Part shown: piece after piece, positions 1-13,506 of the stretch
How the letters are laid out: each line of letters starts with the position of its first letter
Numbering within the stretch: position 1 is the first letter of the stretch
Translations under genes and position numbers: made by a program
The notes under the pieces: model-generated
The model's database searches: none
What the model saw: only the letters and a program-made list of their open reading frames with translations
What the model was told of the DNA's origin: nothing
Source: Cucumis sativus
Lineage: Eukaryota; Streptophyta; Magnoliopsida; Cucurbitales; Cucurbitaceae
NCBI RefSeq assembly: GCF_000004075.3
Contig: NC_026660.2
Span: forward strand, 4,774,001-4,838,000
Direction of reading: 5' to 3'
Length of the DNA: 64,000 nt

Positions 1-2800
1 ACTATTTTTGAAAGACATACCTAAATAATTATGGTAAAGATATATTTCTATTAATTTCATTGTTAAATTCTTATCTAAATGGTTTATGTTGAGTAAGATA
101 TAATAAATATAGAAAGAAAATTAAAATATATATATAATTGTTTGTTTTATTAACAATTGAATGACACAAAATATCTTTTGTTTCAATATTTAAAATATTA
201 TATAAAAATTAAATTAGATAAAGTAAAATCAATTTGAAATGATTTTATATTTTTCTAAAATCAATTTTAGTTCATGCAAAACACCACGGTTTTGATTTTG
301 GTGTAAGAAAAATGATTTTAACTATCTCAAATTCACTTCCAAACAGGCCCTTAGATGTCTATTGCCAACTCATTCTCGACTCAAGTTGCAAAATAGGAGT
401 CAAACGGATTAATCTTTGCCTTGTGTAATGAAAAATGTACCTAAAGTTTATCATTTGTTGAAAACAAAGTATATTGTTCCCTTCAAAAGTTGCAATATTG
501 TTTCCAAACTTTCATTAACAAGGAGAAGTCGGTCAAAGCTGTGGAGTTCTTCACTCTAATTACTACTCCAACTCTTTGGATGAAAGACTTCAACATTTCA
601 AATGAAAATTAGGATATGAAACAATGTGATTATGACTTAAAATGATGTGATCCAAGTTTTCCTTCTTGGTCACCACAACATTATTCATATCTCAATTTTC
701 ATTCGAAATCTTAAGGAATTTCTACTTCAAAAATAGTCTTGAAAACATTTATAAAAGTTAATCGTTAATGTTCAATTTAAAAGAAAAAAAAAAGTATAAG
801 AACCAATTCTTTTCTTACATAGTTTAGATGATGATTGTGCCATGTGATTTTTACATGCTTAATTTTATGAGCTCTTTGAACATTTTATTTGAAGAATTTG
901 ATGTCACAAGGTTGTTACTTAGGAAATGGATAACTTTTTTTTTATTTAATGCATTCCATAAGGATTTGGCCAGATTGATGGATCTTGTTTGTGAGATACT
1001 ATCTTTTAAAGGAAGCAAATTTCATCCTAAATGGTAGGCTTTTTCACATCTTTAAGAAAGGCTTTTAAATGAAACAAACCACTAGAGAGTGCTCAAAACG
1101 AAACGAAGTGACTTAGACCAATCAATCGAATATTGATTAATACGTAATCGATCCAACAATACTCGAAAATGAAAATGACTCTCTACTCAGAAATGAAATG
1201 TTCCTAGAAATTCTTGCTCCCATTGGATCATTATACACCATGAATATGTATAATTAATTATGGTTGAATTAAAATATCATTTTGGTTTTCGTATTTTGAG
1301 ATTTGTTCAATTTTTGTATTTTAAATATATGGTTTTAGTCATTTAATTTTGATAAATTTCGAGTTTAGTCTTTCCAGGTTAATTTTTATCGAAAGTCACT
1401 AAAAAATAGCAATAACTTTAATGCAAGAAAATATAATATGTGAATATCTTTTCAAAATTTAGTACAAAAATGCTGATAAACAACCAAAGGTTTTGAAATA
1501 AATCAACAATAAAAAAGTAGTAGGAACTGTATTTTAGCGCAGAGAATAAAATTTGAAAGTATAGACTAAAATTGAACGAACTCTAAAGTATAGGAACAAA
1601 AACAATATTTTAACTTACTAGTTAAATGCGTGGGCATGAAAATTTGAAACCTCAAACCTCTTTTCAGTACATCAAACAAAAAAAACTCAAAACGAACAGA
1701 ATCATTAGGAATAGCATAATTCACTCACACTGACAGATAATAATGTTTTTCAAGCACATAGAACAATGACAATGAATAACATGCAACCTCAAGTTGTGTT
1801 CCATATACTTTGAGTTATATCTAGGGGAGAGGTTCTAAACATTAATTCTAGTAATAAATACATAACTACATTTGAGATTTAAGAGGTAGGTAGGTTGGAA
1901 TAGAATAAAATTCAAGCCAGTGGATCAAAAATGATATTTTAACATACACATACACAAATAAAAGTGATATATAAGATACATAAACTTGCTATACAATCTC
2001 GAGATAAAAAATCCAATATGAAATTTTGGTTCTAATAAGATTAGTGGTGGATGATATTTTGGCCATGAGGGTTCATAGGAGACTCATTTTAGGCATATTC
2101 AAAGATATCAAACGTAGCTTGGGGTTTAGCATGTTGGGTAGCATATCGGTCTCAATTTCATTTATGTGCGATGATTTTCCTAATTAGTTGTCTTTACTAA
2201 ATTTAGTCTAAGATTCAATCTTTCATCTCACATATTGTAATTCCCATCTCCTCATTTTTTTCATTATTTTTTTAATAAATCTCTTTTCTATTCCTTAGTA
2301 ACGATATCACTCTTCAAATGTATGTGAACTCAATAGATACTCAAACTTAATCGAAAAAATTCAATCTAACTCAATCATTTTGATTTAAATTGGGGAGGTC
2401 TAGGCAATTGAAGTAAAAATAAAAGAGATTAAAATGTCAGCTTATATTAACAAATAAAAAATCAAGCTTATTCTTATATCTACTATTTTATTTTTCTTAT
2501 CAAGTTACATGTTATTCAGGTTTAATCAATATTTGAAATTTAGGAGATAATGTTAATGAGAAATGATGGAAACTATTTTGTTAGAGGGAGAAGAATGTTA
2601 GGTGGTGTGAGATAAGTAAATACCATTAAGTTTAAAATTAAAATGATGATACTTTAAGGTTATGTGGATAGAAAGGTAAAGAGAAAGTTGAAAAGGCGAA
2701 CGTGTGAGAAATTTCAAAAGAGACAAGGACCGATTTTCCCGGGAAAATTACAACTCCTCAACGTGCTTTGCATTCAACCTCCTTTTTAAACTTCATTTTT
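1..2800. other. Intergenic spacer, AT-rich
   Basis: No gene can be supported here. The open frames are short, lack family signatures and have no plausible splice partners. Around 335-352 the text reads like the right border of a 'CCAAACAGGCCC' type of small inverted-repeat transposon, but the matching left border is not visible. The last 100 bases lead into the promoter of the kinase gene. Confidence 0.6.
2733..2748. promoter_or_regulatory. Perfect 16-bp palindrome upstream of the kinase gene
   Basis: The sequence is ATTTTCCCGGGAAAAT, a perfect inverted repeat with a CCCGGG core in an AT-rich region. It lies about 320 bases before the start codon and about 80 bases before a TATA stretch, so a cis-regulatory role is possible. 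The half-site TTTTCCCG is only loosely like an E2F site (TTTSSCGC). Function is inferred from position alone. Confidence 0.3.
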
Positions 2801-2824
2801 TCCATTCCCAGTTACGCCCATCTT

Positions 2825-2838
2825 TATATATATACATA
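2825..2838 (+). promoter_or_regulatory. Probable TATA box of the RBK-like kinase gene
   Basis: A TATATATATACATA stretch sits about 230 bases upstream of the start codon at 3069. It is followed by a C/T-rich leader (about 2992-3030) typical of plant 5' untranslated regions. The spacing implies a leader of about 200 bases. Confidence 0.45.
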
Positions 2839-3068
2839 ACCGTATTTCCATTGCTGTTCTTCATTACAGAATGACGTACAACTTTGATGGAATATGCAAA
2901 TTTAATTCCTATTTTTCAGCATCAACTTTCGGAGATCAATCAAAAATAGTAACAATGTTGAAATTGGTGATTTGAATTCATGTCGACCACTACTCCCCCT
3001 CTCCCTCTCTTTCTACGCACAAAGTTCCTTTCCGAGTCCCTCTCTGTTCATTGATTCCAATAAACTTC

Positions 3069-6000
3069 ATGGAAAATGATCAAGAATCCCCTGCTTCTTC
3101 TTCCAGGTAACTTTTTTTTTTCTTTTTTTTTTTCAGATTGTTTGATTGTGCTTCTCTCGTTTTTGGAATTTGGATTTTGTAATGGCTGTTACTGTTAGGT
3201 TTCTGTTTTTTTTTTCTTTTTCTTTTTAAAAAAAGACGAGCCATATGATTGTTAATTGGGTTTAGGATTAGGGATTGAAATCCTAAAGTTGTTGTTTTCG
3301 GTATGAGATCATTTGGCTGATTTTAACCTGCGGAATTCTGAGTTCGTGATGGATTGTTAGGTTTGAATGTATATTAGGATTTCGATAGTTGCAGGATAAT
3401 TAATCAAAATTTAAAAGTACGGATTGAAACGACTTGAGTGTGCTTGAGCTTGACGTGTTGTTGTTGATTTTGTTTTTCTTAGTAATAAGACGAGCGAGCG
3501 AACGTTGCAACGATCGAAGATGTTGGAAGTTTCAATTATAGAGAAATTGGAACGGCAAGACTCTGGGAATATGGCTACATACGGTCCTATTGAGATTCAA
3601 ACGTCTGGAAGGTTGTTTCCGTCTCTACTTTGATTACATCACATTTATTGTTTGTATGTTTGTTTCTTCAATTTCTAATAGTTCCTGTACTTGGCGAGAT
3701 GATTGTGTGAAGCTATTCTTTTAGAGATTTTTCCATGGAGCTAATAGGCTATTTGTTCTGTCAATTGGTTGCTTACATGGGAATTTGTTGAACAGCAATG
3801 ATTCAGGCGATGTTGATACTCAAAATCAATCAAAAGATGAGACAAATCAAGCTACGGGGACTCCCAGTATAGGGAGCAGATCAAGACCGCGGGGATTCTC
3901 CGACTCTTTTGCTTCTCATGGTAAGTAAATCTCGAAGCTACCGCAAGTATTTTATCATTGATCATGTACTAATGTTATGATTATGTATTTTGTAGAGTTG
4001 AGATTATTAGATTTGGAAGATGAAACCAAAGATGTGGCATCTCCAAGAGGGGTGCTCGAAGATTGCTCGAGAAGCTTAGATTCTGAAACAACTACTTCTC
4101 GGGCCAGCACTTCCGATTGGGAAGGTCATCCGGACTCAAGAAATCCAAGTCACTGGAGAGGGTTCTTTCGTTTACTGAAGAAAGGACCTCAAATGCGATT
4201 TCAGACCTTTCCTCCTCTTAAAGCTGTTCCAAAACTCACCAGAAGAAAGAGCAAAAGAATTAGAGAGGATATGATTCCAGTAGTATCACCAGTGATTGAC
4301 TCTTCTATAGAAACCGAGTTTTGCTATTTCAGATCTTCTTGGAAAAATTTCACACTTTCAGAGCTGGAAGTTGCATGCAATAACTTCAGCCAAGGTTTAT
4401 TTCTAGAAACCAAATTATCTCTGTTGATTCGAATTTTCTATAATGCTGTTTCTTTTTATGATAATAGTTAGTTGATGCAAGTATATCTTTTTTTTTTTTT
4501 CCAAAGAAAACTTGATTGGCGAGGGTGGTTATTCTGAAGTTTACAAGGGCCAGTTGGAAGATGGACAACTTGTCGCGATCAAGCGGCTTAATAGAGGTAG
4601 CCAAGAGGAGATGACTGCAGACTTCTTGTCTGAGCTTGGAATTATTGTTCATGTTGATCATCCTAATATCGCCAGCGTAATTGGGTACGGCGTTGAAGGG
4701 GGAATGCACCTTATACTTCATTTATCACCCCATGGGAGCCTGGCATCCATACTTTATGGTTTGTAATTTATTGTCAATCTCTTGCATTCTAACCGTTTAA
4801 TTTACTGCTAATTCGGCCTGTGTAATCTAGGGTCAAAGGAGAGACTGGATTGGTCAACCAGGTATAAGATTGCTCTTGGAATTGCTGAAGGTCTCCTTTA
4901 TCTTCATGAAGGCTGCCAAAGAAGAATAATCCACAGAGACATTAAGGCCGCTAATATATTGCTTAGAGACGATTTTGAGCCTCAGGTATGCTTTATGCTT
5001 TGACAGTTATCCAAGTGTTGTAGCTGGCTAGATATACTGGAAAGTTGAACTCAATGCGGAAACATAAATGACTTTCCTTTGTTTTGCATTCATACATTTC
5101 AATTGGCTTGTAAAGTTAGCTCAATGAAAATGATAACATCAAGTAAAAATCCTCAATCATATCAGGATATTCAACATAAAAATCCAGTTTCAAAATCTTT
5201 CATACTGCTAGCAAAAAAAGATCAGTACATTACATGTTTCAAATTAATTTAATTTTTGTTTGGTGAATACTTAAAAATAAACCCAGATATCTGACTTCGG
5301 GCTTGCAAAGTGGCTTCCAGATCAATGGACTCACCATACTGTGTCAAAATTTGAAGGCACATTCGGGTTTGTCGATCAAAACTTCTTGTTAGGAATTTAA
5401 AAAATCCTACTCCTCCAAACCTGATCCTCCTCTTCTGTCTCTTCTGATGATTATAGGTACCTTCCTCCCGAGTTCTTTATGCATGGCATTGTTGATGAAA
5501 AAACTGATGTCTATGCCTATGGAGTGCTTTTATTGGAACTAATTACGGGACGACGAGCACTGGATAGCTTACAGCAAAGCCTTGTGATGTGGGTGCGTCC
5601 GCTACTGCAACCTCAGTTTTTGTGATCTTGGGAACAATTTTGTGTACTAACGCTAATCTGTTTCAAAACTATTTGCAGGCTAAACCCCTACTTTCTAAAC
5701 AGAATCTCAAGGAACTTGTTGATTTGTCTCTTGTCGACGCATTTGACACCGAACAAATGAAACGAATGATATCAATAGCTTCAATGTGCATAAATCAATC
5801 TTCAATTCTACGGCCGGAAATGAGTGAGGTATGCACTTTATCTTGAAGATTCGTAGTCGTTCTTCGAATTACTGTTAATATAAATATATAATCATGAGTA
5901 CTATATGACCAATCTATCTGAAGTAATTAGTTCATTTTCATCTTTATTTCTATTGAAACTTTTAGAAAATACCTCTTATTTTTCGTTTCCTGATCCTTGA

Positions 6001-6911
6001 CCCAATTCAAGAGATCGGGATGAGGTAAAATATGGATATTGCAGAGCCAAGCTAAGTATATAGCTCAACTTATTATAACATATATTTTTGTCTAAAAGGT
6101 AATCATTAGTACCATAGTTTCTTGAATCTAGATAATTATTGAAACTTAAATAGATGCCTTTCTTTTTTCTTGCCCTTGCCCTCGTCTTTGATCCCGGACA
6201 AGGCCCGAACAAAGATAAGAAAGAACTCATGCTATAAAAATGGATTTAGTAATCAACTTTGGAAATAATGCAGTCAGTGGTACTTAAAGGTATATAATTT
6301 TTGACTAAGAAGTAAGACTTGAAACTTAACCACCATATGCTATCAAACCAAAAGAAAGACTACTATATCTACTACCGTCCTTACCTTAAGGTCATCCTGA
6401 CATCTTGGGAGAAGATTTGCTTTTTGTTTCTGAACATTAAATTGTCTATTTCTATAGAGTAAATGAGATCTCATTTGATAAAAATTTTATTTTTACTTTC
6501 AGTTTTTAAAATTTATGTTTGTAATTTTCCTCTGTTTTTTCCATGACAAATCAAACAAACTCAAATGTGGAATAGAAGTTTATCGCTTTAATTTAAAATA
6601 CCAAATAACTATCAAACGAAACGTGCAAACTTTGTTCTTTGTCCCTTTGGTATGTTGCAAATTAAAAATGAAATGATTAAAAGCTATCGATTTTCTAACA
6701 CATATACATGTATATTCGTATGTAGATTGTTCAAATTCTGAAAGGGGATGGAGTTGATAATTTGGAGCTTGTGAAACGACAAAAGTCTAAACTTCAAAGG
6801 ACATACTCCGAAGAGCTTTTGGATGCCGAAGAATACAATTCTACCAAATATTTAAGTGATATCGATCGACATTTGGAGATTGTTTTAGGTACCTGTAATA
6901 GTGATGTTTAG
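3069..6911 (+). CDS. Receptor-like cytoplasmic Ser/Thr kinase, class VI (RBK1/RBK2-like)
   Basis: Ten exons: 3069-3106, 3483-3611, 3796-3920, 3996-4394, 4507-4758, 4831-4985, 5287-5366, 5457-5592, 5679-5828, 6726-6911. They join in frame to 549 residues. There is no signal peptide or membrane span. The N-terminal ~200 residues are Ser-rich with a basic patch (TRRKSKR), followed by the class VI lead-in [17 protein letters not shown]. The kinase domain shows the Gly loop GEGGYSEV (235-242), Lys256 in [15 protein letters not shown] with catalytic Asp351, DFG at 369-371, and GTFGYLPPEF in the activation segment. All catalytic residues are present, so it should be active. Class VI members of the RBK type bind ROP GTPases in the cytosol and at the plasma membrane. 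Intron 9 (5829-6725) is the longest. The exact paralogue cannot be decided here. Confidence 0.9.
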
Positions 6912-8640
6912 ATTATTTATTTTCACCTCAACAAAGTACTTTTGCTTTTTTTTTTCAAAAAAACTTAATTTAATTTAAATATGATATTTATGCATTTATA
7001 TTCGATCATAATATATGATCTTGATGTTTCAATTTTTTTAATATTTTTCTTATTCTTTTCTATTTGTAGATCACAGTATTCATTTGTGAAAACAGTGTTA
7101 ATCACTTAATTTTAAACCAACAAAAGATAGTCTGAATGTTATTATTTGTATCATTATATTTATTGATTTTATTATCATTATCAATTTATCACTATCATAA
7201 ATAAAAGAAATATATGCTTATTATACTCATTATAAATTGTATCAACATCGAAAAGTTTTCAATAGTTTGATATTAATATAAGAGATGAATTTTTGTGTTG
7301 GTTGAATGTGTTGTCGCGAACAATTTTTGATATAGAATTAGAGATACGTCTTAACTAAGAAATGTAAATAAATATTATAATAACTTGGGATTAGGAAGGA
7401 AAGATGAAGAGGACCTTGAATTTATTAAATTAATATTTTTGTTTAATTTTGTGATATTATATTTTAAGTTATTAAAATTTAACTTAAATGGAGTATAGCT
7501 CAAAATATGATTATTGTTTGAAAAGTTGACAGTGTTTCATTTCTACCATGGTAGTTATTCTAAAACAGTAAATAAAAACCAATTACAAAATAGCATACGG
7601 TAACATCAACCCAATTTAGGTGGCTTCAAAACCGAAGCCTAATAGTTTTGAATCTCCGAGCACAATCAACTAAATTATGTGTCACTATATTGTTTGGATG
7701 GTTAAACAAAAAATCTAACAATTAATCCACTTCTAAAATATATCAAGCCAGCAATTTCATTTTATTTATAAAATTTTTGGTAGAGAATCAATCTATACCT
7801 AAAATAGAGTCACTTGTAGAGCCATTGCCTCTACAAGCTCAACAAAGCTTGTCACATAGATCCAACTTTCAATCAACTTGGTTGAAGAAATAAATAAATA
7901 AAAGAAACACGTGTGAAAATTTTTAAGATTATGCGAGTGAATTTTTTTTATATTATATTTATTTATTGTATGTCGTGAGACTCATTAACATTTATGTGAA
8001 GCTAACTGATACTTATGAGAACACATTTATACTATAAATGTTACAAGAAGATATGTCGAAGATAAATTAAAGGTTTGTTTAATAGATAGTTTTATTTTAT
8101 ATTTTAATACTTTTTCATAGTAAATACTATTTCAAAACTATAATTATTATCATATTTACTATTTTGTTTTCAAATAAAAATGGTTTCACTTAAACACAGT
8201 TATTACAAATTAAACTAAAATTAGGAGGGATTGACATTTAACTATAATAACAACCAATCCAATACCACAAACTTCCTCTAAATTTGAAAAAAGATTCCAA
8301 ACATTTACCAAAATTTTAAAATAAAGAAATAATTTATTTAAGGACGTTTAAAGAAATAAAAGAATTTTTTTTCAAAAAATAAAAATTTACGGTCCATAAC
8401 ACAAAATTTATTATACTCCATTTTTCAACGAAAACAAATATATTTATCAAAATGTTCAATTTTTTAGAATTAAGAAAAATAAATGACATTAATTAGTAAT
8501 AATTAATGAACATTTCCCTCCTAAATTTCGCATTCTGACGTGGCATTTTGGCATCGATATGTTGTTGACTAATTGACTTTCTATGAGAGGAAAGTAACCG
8601 AAGCCTCTTCTTCTCTATGAATTTTGGAACTTCCATTACA
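6912..8640. other. Spacer between the kinase and the prolyl hydroxylase genes
   Basis: Very AT-rich, with no reading frame of interest. It should contain the 3' end of the kinase transcript and the promoter of the hydroxylase. I see no recognisable transposon or RNA gene. Confidence 0.6.
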
Positions 8641-8664
8641 TTCCCATCAAATTTCCTCCGATAA

Positions 8665-8700
8665 CTCTCTCTCTCTCTCTCCCTCTCGCGCGCGCGCTCT
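8665..8700. repeat. (CT)n followed by (CG)n microsatellite in the 5' leader
   Basis: A CT-dinucleotide run leads into CTCGCGCGCGCGCTCT, ending 25 bases before the start codon of the prolyl 4-hydroxylase. CT runs are common in plant leaders. The alternating CG stretch is unusual in such AT-rich DNA, can adopt Z-form, and is a target for methylation and length change. Confidence 0.9.
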
Positions 8701-8724
8701 TTCTAATTTGATCCGATCGAGACT

Positions 8725-11420
8725 ATGTTCAAATTTGATAATCTGTTATTCATCTTCTTGATTTTGACCTCATCGTTTATTCGGGAATCAACTTGTTCTT
8801 ATGCTGGTTCGGCTAGCGCAACCGTAGATCCTAGTAAAGTGAAGCAGATTTCATGGAAACCGAGGTGTTTATTGCTAGCATTTTATAACGAACGGATCTT
8901 CTTTTTGTTTTCTTCGTTCTATTGTGTTTGTTTTCTGAGAAAGTTGTGGAACGGAAATTATTCAACTCTAACTTGTTTTAGCTTCTAGCTTCCGGTCGTT
9001 TAGGTTTAGTTCAGTGGCTATTGATAGTAATTTATGCTTTTCAAATTCTTGATAAGGCGATTTCACTGAATGTTGCAGAGCTTTTGTATATGAAGGTTTT
9101 CTAACGGACCTAGAATGCGACCATCTGGTTTCTATAGTAAGTTTAGATTTAGTGATATTCATTGTTCAGTTTGATATGGAAGTCATTTCGTTTCGTCAAT
9201 ACAAATCTATTGTTGAAGGATTGTTTTTCTTCTGTGACAGGCGAGATCCGAGCTAAAGAGATCTGAGGTTGCTGATAATGATTCGGGAAAGAGTAAGCTC
9301 AGTACTGTACGAACGAGTTCAGGAATGTTCATTTCTAAAAACAAGGTTAGGTTGAATCTCCACACTAACAATCTTCTAAGTTTTCTGGATGTTTTCTCTA
9401 ATTTCTCTTTCGATTTTTGTTTTTGATCGGAATCGAGGTTCTGTTACTAGTCGTCACCGAAGCTATTTATTGAATTAAACTTAATGGAAGAATCTTATCC
9501 GTTGCGAAACTGAAATATATTGCCATTTCAAAGAGATTAAACGGCAGGAATGTTCCTGATAGTATGGATGCAATAATCAACATTACGTTCATTCAAAATT
9601 AGAGAGTAAACAATCTTTCAGGAATCATAACTTAAAACCTCCTCCTCTTCTATCTTGTTGAATTAGGACTAGATTAACAAGTGTGTATTTTGTGCTCTTC
9701 ACCTGTATCTTAAAATTGATGTATATAGCAGGACAATAATTATTTCCTTTGGTTCTGTTGAGTATCAGTTGAGATCTTTACACCCATGTTTGTATCGAAT
9801 ATTTACATTTTGATTTGATATTTAGGATCCTATTGTTTCTGGCATAGAGGACAAAATTTCTGCATGGACTTTTCTTCCAAAAGGTACACGTTCACTGTCA
9901 GATCACATATTTTGTAATTGATATGTTATGTCATATGCTTTTGCTTTACTAGAGCTGATTGCCATAAGTAACATTCATGGTTTCTTTATAATGAAATGGT
10001 TGTCAATGTCGAGTATCACTGCTAAATGCCGTGTGTATTTCTCGTTTTTCAGAAAATGGGGAGGACATTCAGGTATTGAGATACGAGCATGGGCAGAAAT
10101 ATGAGTCACATTATGATTACTTTGTTGACAAGGTGAATATTGCCTGGGGTGGACATCGTTTAGCTACGGTCCTTATGTATCTCTCTAATGTGACCCAAGG
10201 TGGTGAAACAGTTTTCCCCTTGGCAGAGGTTAGTTCAAGCGTTAATTCGTACTTTACTAGAATTGCACTTTATATTCCTCATCGTAAGACTACTTCTTCT
10301 TAGATCTCAGTACTCTCTAAATAATAATCATACAACTCTGTCTTCTGATGGAGAAGATCCTTTTATAAGACTGATACGTGGAAATATTGAAATGAAACAT
10401 GAGAAAGACTCGATGTGTTGGATAATCCAGAGGGTGTTGCCATTATTTTATAGGAATCACAACTGGAAATGACCTGATTTTTGTTCAGGTTGATGACACC
10501 GAACCCTTTTACCCAATCTGAACCATTTTTCTGTTTCTTTTGTTTAATTTTCTTATTTTTTGGATTTTGTTTTTCTATCTAAATGTTTATCAATCGATCT
10601 ATATTCATTATGGATGCAATACAATCCTGCTTAGAGGGATTTAGCACTTTTTGCTACCATCATTTTAAGTACTTCAGTTAGGAAAAATGTTATTGCAGTC
10701 ATTTTAAAGCACCGAAATTCACCAATTATCTAAAGATTTGAACCCAACTATTGTTGAATTGGATTAGACATGAAACATCTGAGATTATTGAAGTTGTTCC
10801 TTGCTGAGAAGCCAACTTGAAACAAACTTCTATAATTAGTTATGAAGTTACATATAGATTGGAAATGGATTTGATTCAAAAATTACTTTAATCAATAGCA
10901 AACCTGTTTAACCTCGTTGTATAACCTCGGAGCAGAAACCTTCCCACCGGAGAGCTTATGAAACAGACGAGGACCTCTCAGAGTGCGCTAAGAAAGGAGT
11001 TGCAGGTGAATCACCAAACAAACTATAAATGCTTCTTTTTCGCTACTTATAAAAAACTATAAAACTTTCATGTAATTAATTGATGTACTTTGTTATTTAA
11101 CATGATTCGCTTGGAATGATGTAGTGAAACCAAAGAAAGGCGATGCCCTTCTTTTCTTTAGCCTTGAACCAAATGCTATACCAGACACAAACAGTCTCCA
11201 TGGAGGTTGCCCTGTCCTTGAAGGAGAAAAATGGTCAGCAACAAAGTGGATTCACGTAGATTCTTTCAGCAAAAACTTAGGAGACATTGGGAATTGTACT
11301 GATCTAAATGAAAGTTGTGAGAGATGGGCTGCCTTAGGGGAATGCACCAAAAACCCAGAATATATGGTTGGATCTCCAGAAATGCCCGGCTACTGTCGGA
11401 GGAGTTGCAGGATCTGTTGA
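8725..11420 (+). CDS. Prolyl 4-hydroxylase with C-terminal ShKT domain
   Basis: Seven exons: 8725-8864, 9079-9136, 9241-9345, 9826-9883, 10053-10228, 10936-11005, 11125-11420. They join to 300 residues, the usual size. It hydroxylates peptidyl proline (extensins, arabinogalactan proteins) in the ER/Golgi using Fe(II), 2-oxoglutarate and ascorbate. Residues 5-24 form a hydrophobic signal anchor. Iron ligands are His140 and Asp142 in HYDYF and His228 in HGGCPV; Lys238 (GEKW) should bind 2-oxoglutarate. The tail (260-300) is a ShKT module with six cysteines (260, 267, 276, 293, 297, 300), as in a subset of plant P4Hs. All active-site residues are intact. Intron 5 (10229-10935) is 707 bases. The start is the first ATG after the leader and opens the signal anchor. 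Confidence 0.92.
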
Positions 11421-11519
11421 TTTCATTTCAACCTTACACTCGAAATTCCGATACCTTTTCGTGGTAAACTTCTTATTCCTTGGTTGGATAGTAGTAATCA
11501 ATTTGTTGCTAAGCTTTCG

Positions 11520-11645
11520 TTCAAACCATTTGGTTTTTAGTTTTTGAAAATTAAGCCTTTAAATACTTATTTCTCGACTAAATTTCTTGTTTTGTAATGA
11601 TTATTTATCTATATTTTCAAAAACCAAGTCAAATTTTAGAATTTA
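11520..11645 (+). repeat. Dispersed 'CCATTTGGTTTTT' repeat, copy 1
   Basis: It begins ACCATTTGGTTTTTAGTTTTTGAAAATTAAG and ends in a TTTTCAAAAACCAAGTCAAATTTTAG block. The same consensus recurs at about 25480, 26510, 27628, 28290, 30360 (inverted), 40375 and 55180. It looks like a short non-coding MITE-like family. The copies are diverged. Confidence 0.5.
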
Positions 11646-13259
11646 AAAACAATAGAGTTTTTTAAAAATAACAAAATATGAAACTATTTACGAAATATAA
11701 CAAAATTGAGAATGATACATACTATTGATTTTTGTTTTCGGAATTTGACAAAGATTTCAATTACCATCGTAAAAAATGAACATGAGTTTTTGAAAATAAA
11801 AAAAAAACAAATTGGTTACTGGATGAGACCGAATTATTGGCTTTTAAGTTTCGGAATTTCTTTTCGTTTGCATGGCACTTCAATTTGTTTAGGCTTTCCC
11901 TGTTACCTACACTCAATTGTCATATGTTTCCTTCCAAAAATGAAATAGCTTAAATTGCAAGTTTAGTACCCATAGTAGGAAAGAAGTTAGAATTCAGCTC
12001 ATGGCTTATAATGTAAATTTAGTTTTTATGGTAGCACTGTTTATGAAAATTTTATGGACCTATAAAGACTAAAGTCTTAACCTTTAAAATAAGGATTAAA
12101 TTCCAACTTACTCTAGAATCAATTTTGTAATTTAATAGAAAGATATAACTCTTAGATAAAGCTTTGTCCCTCATGAATTTCTTTACCTTTTTTTTTCTTT
12201 TTTCTTTTTTCTTTTTTGGTTTTGGTGTCATTTGGAAAGTCAGTCATTTGTGGAATGGAAAGCGATACAACATTGATTGTGAAGCTATCGTGGAAGCACA
12301 GATGGGATGAAGCAGTAGCCGTTGGGTAATTATGACCTTTCCTTTTTCTTTAAAAAAAATTCATGATTATGTATTACTTTATATTGTCGTTATTTTTCTT
12401 ACTTGAATTTTGATACGGTTTTCTTATAGGAAAGAATATTGTTGTTTTAAAAACTAAAATTTACATACGTTACAGAAAAAAAGAGTAATTTTGCTGATGC
12501 GACAATGAATTGATTAGAGAGTCTAACCACCAGCCTTTCCTTTCAATATGAAAGATATAAAAATACAATCCCTTCACCTTTCAGGAAAAAAGAACAATCA
12601 TTCTTTTAAATGCTTTCGCTATTTATTCTCTTAGCTCATTTTAGTTTCTTTTTTCTCTATAGGAAAAAATAGTTTCAATTCCTTTTGTTTTTTATTCCTC
12701 TATTGAGGAGACAGTGTTCGTAAACGGGTCGATAATCATTTGCATGCAAAGTCAATTGACTCTCTCAAATCTTGAAAACTGGCTTTCTTTATATATATAT
12801 TTTTCTCGATCTCATTGTGATTTATCATTTGATTCCATGTCATCTACAAGCATTTTTACGATGAATTTTGATAATAGGTTCACATATTATTTTCTTACTG
12901 CATGAAAATAAATGTTTTTAAATGTAGTAAAATAAATTAGCTAATACAAATATAGCAAAATGTTATTTGTAGACCACAGTAGACTCTTTCTTTAAATGTA
13001 GATAACATGGATTGAGATGATAATCACATCATGGAAAAAAAAAAAAAAAGAAGTTTCCAAGATTTGAGAGAGATTGAAATAGGACTAAAATTTAAGACTC
13101 ACCATAGACATAGTGTAGAAAGTTAATATAGTAAATATTTTTAATAGTTTTATCATTAAAACGATTTTTTTAAAAACAATAAGAATTATTTAATCAGATT
13201 TGTGAAAATTTCACTCGAGAGGCTTAAATTTAAGATTTTATGAAAGATATTTTGACTAA

Positions 13260-13500
13260 GATTTAACAAAATGGTTAATTACAATAATTTTATGAATAAT
13301 AATTAAGTATATAACAAAATTTTAAAAACAAGTGCAAGTATAACAAAATTTATTAGTGATAGATTTGCATTAATTATAGACTTTTATGTTTATTAGTATT
13401 TTCAGCATGATCTATCTATAATAGACTTTCAAATTTTACTATATTTATAGGTTTTTTAAATATTGTTATATATTTAAATATTTTAAATCTAATTATCAGT
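13260..13500. repeat. AT-rich dispersed element ('TAGACTT' family), one copy
   Basis: It shows the pattern 'ACAAAATTTATTAGTGATAGA ... ATAGACTTTCAAATTTTACTATATTTATAGG ... AATATTGTTATATATTTAA', which is partly self-complementary. Related text appears near 15655-15850, 24150-24260, 34255-34370, 49720-49860, 52610-52860 and 56550-56700. It is probably a MITE family with no coding capacity. Confidence 0.45.
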
Positions 13501-13506
13501 GCAACT

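Noticed and set aside
12257-12331. 24-codon frame MESDTTLIVK...
   Set aside because: It is too short, with no repeat of the pattern nearby and no reason to prefer it over chance.
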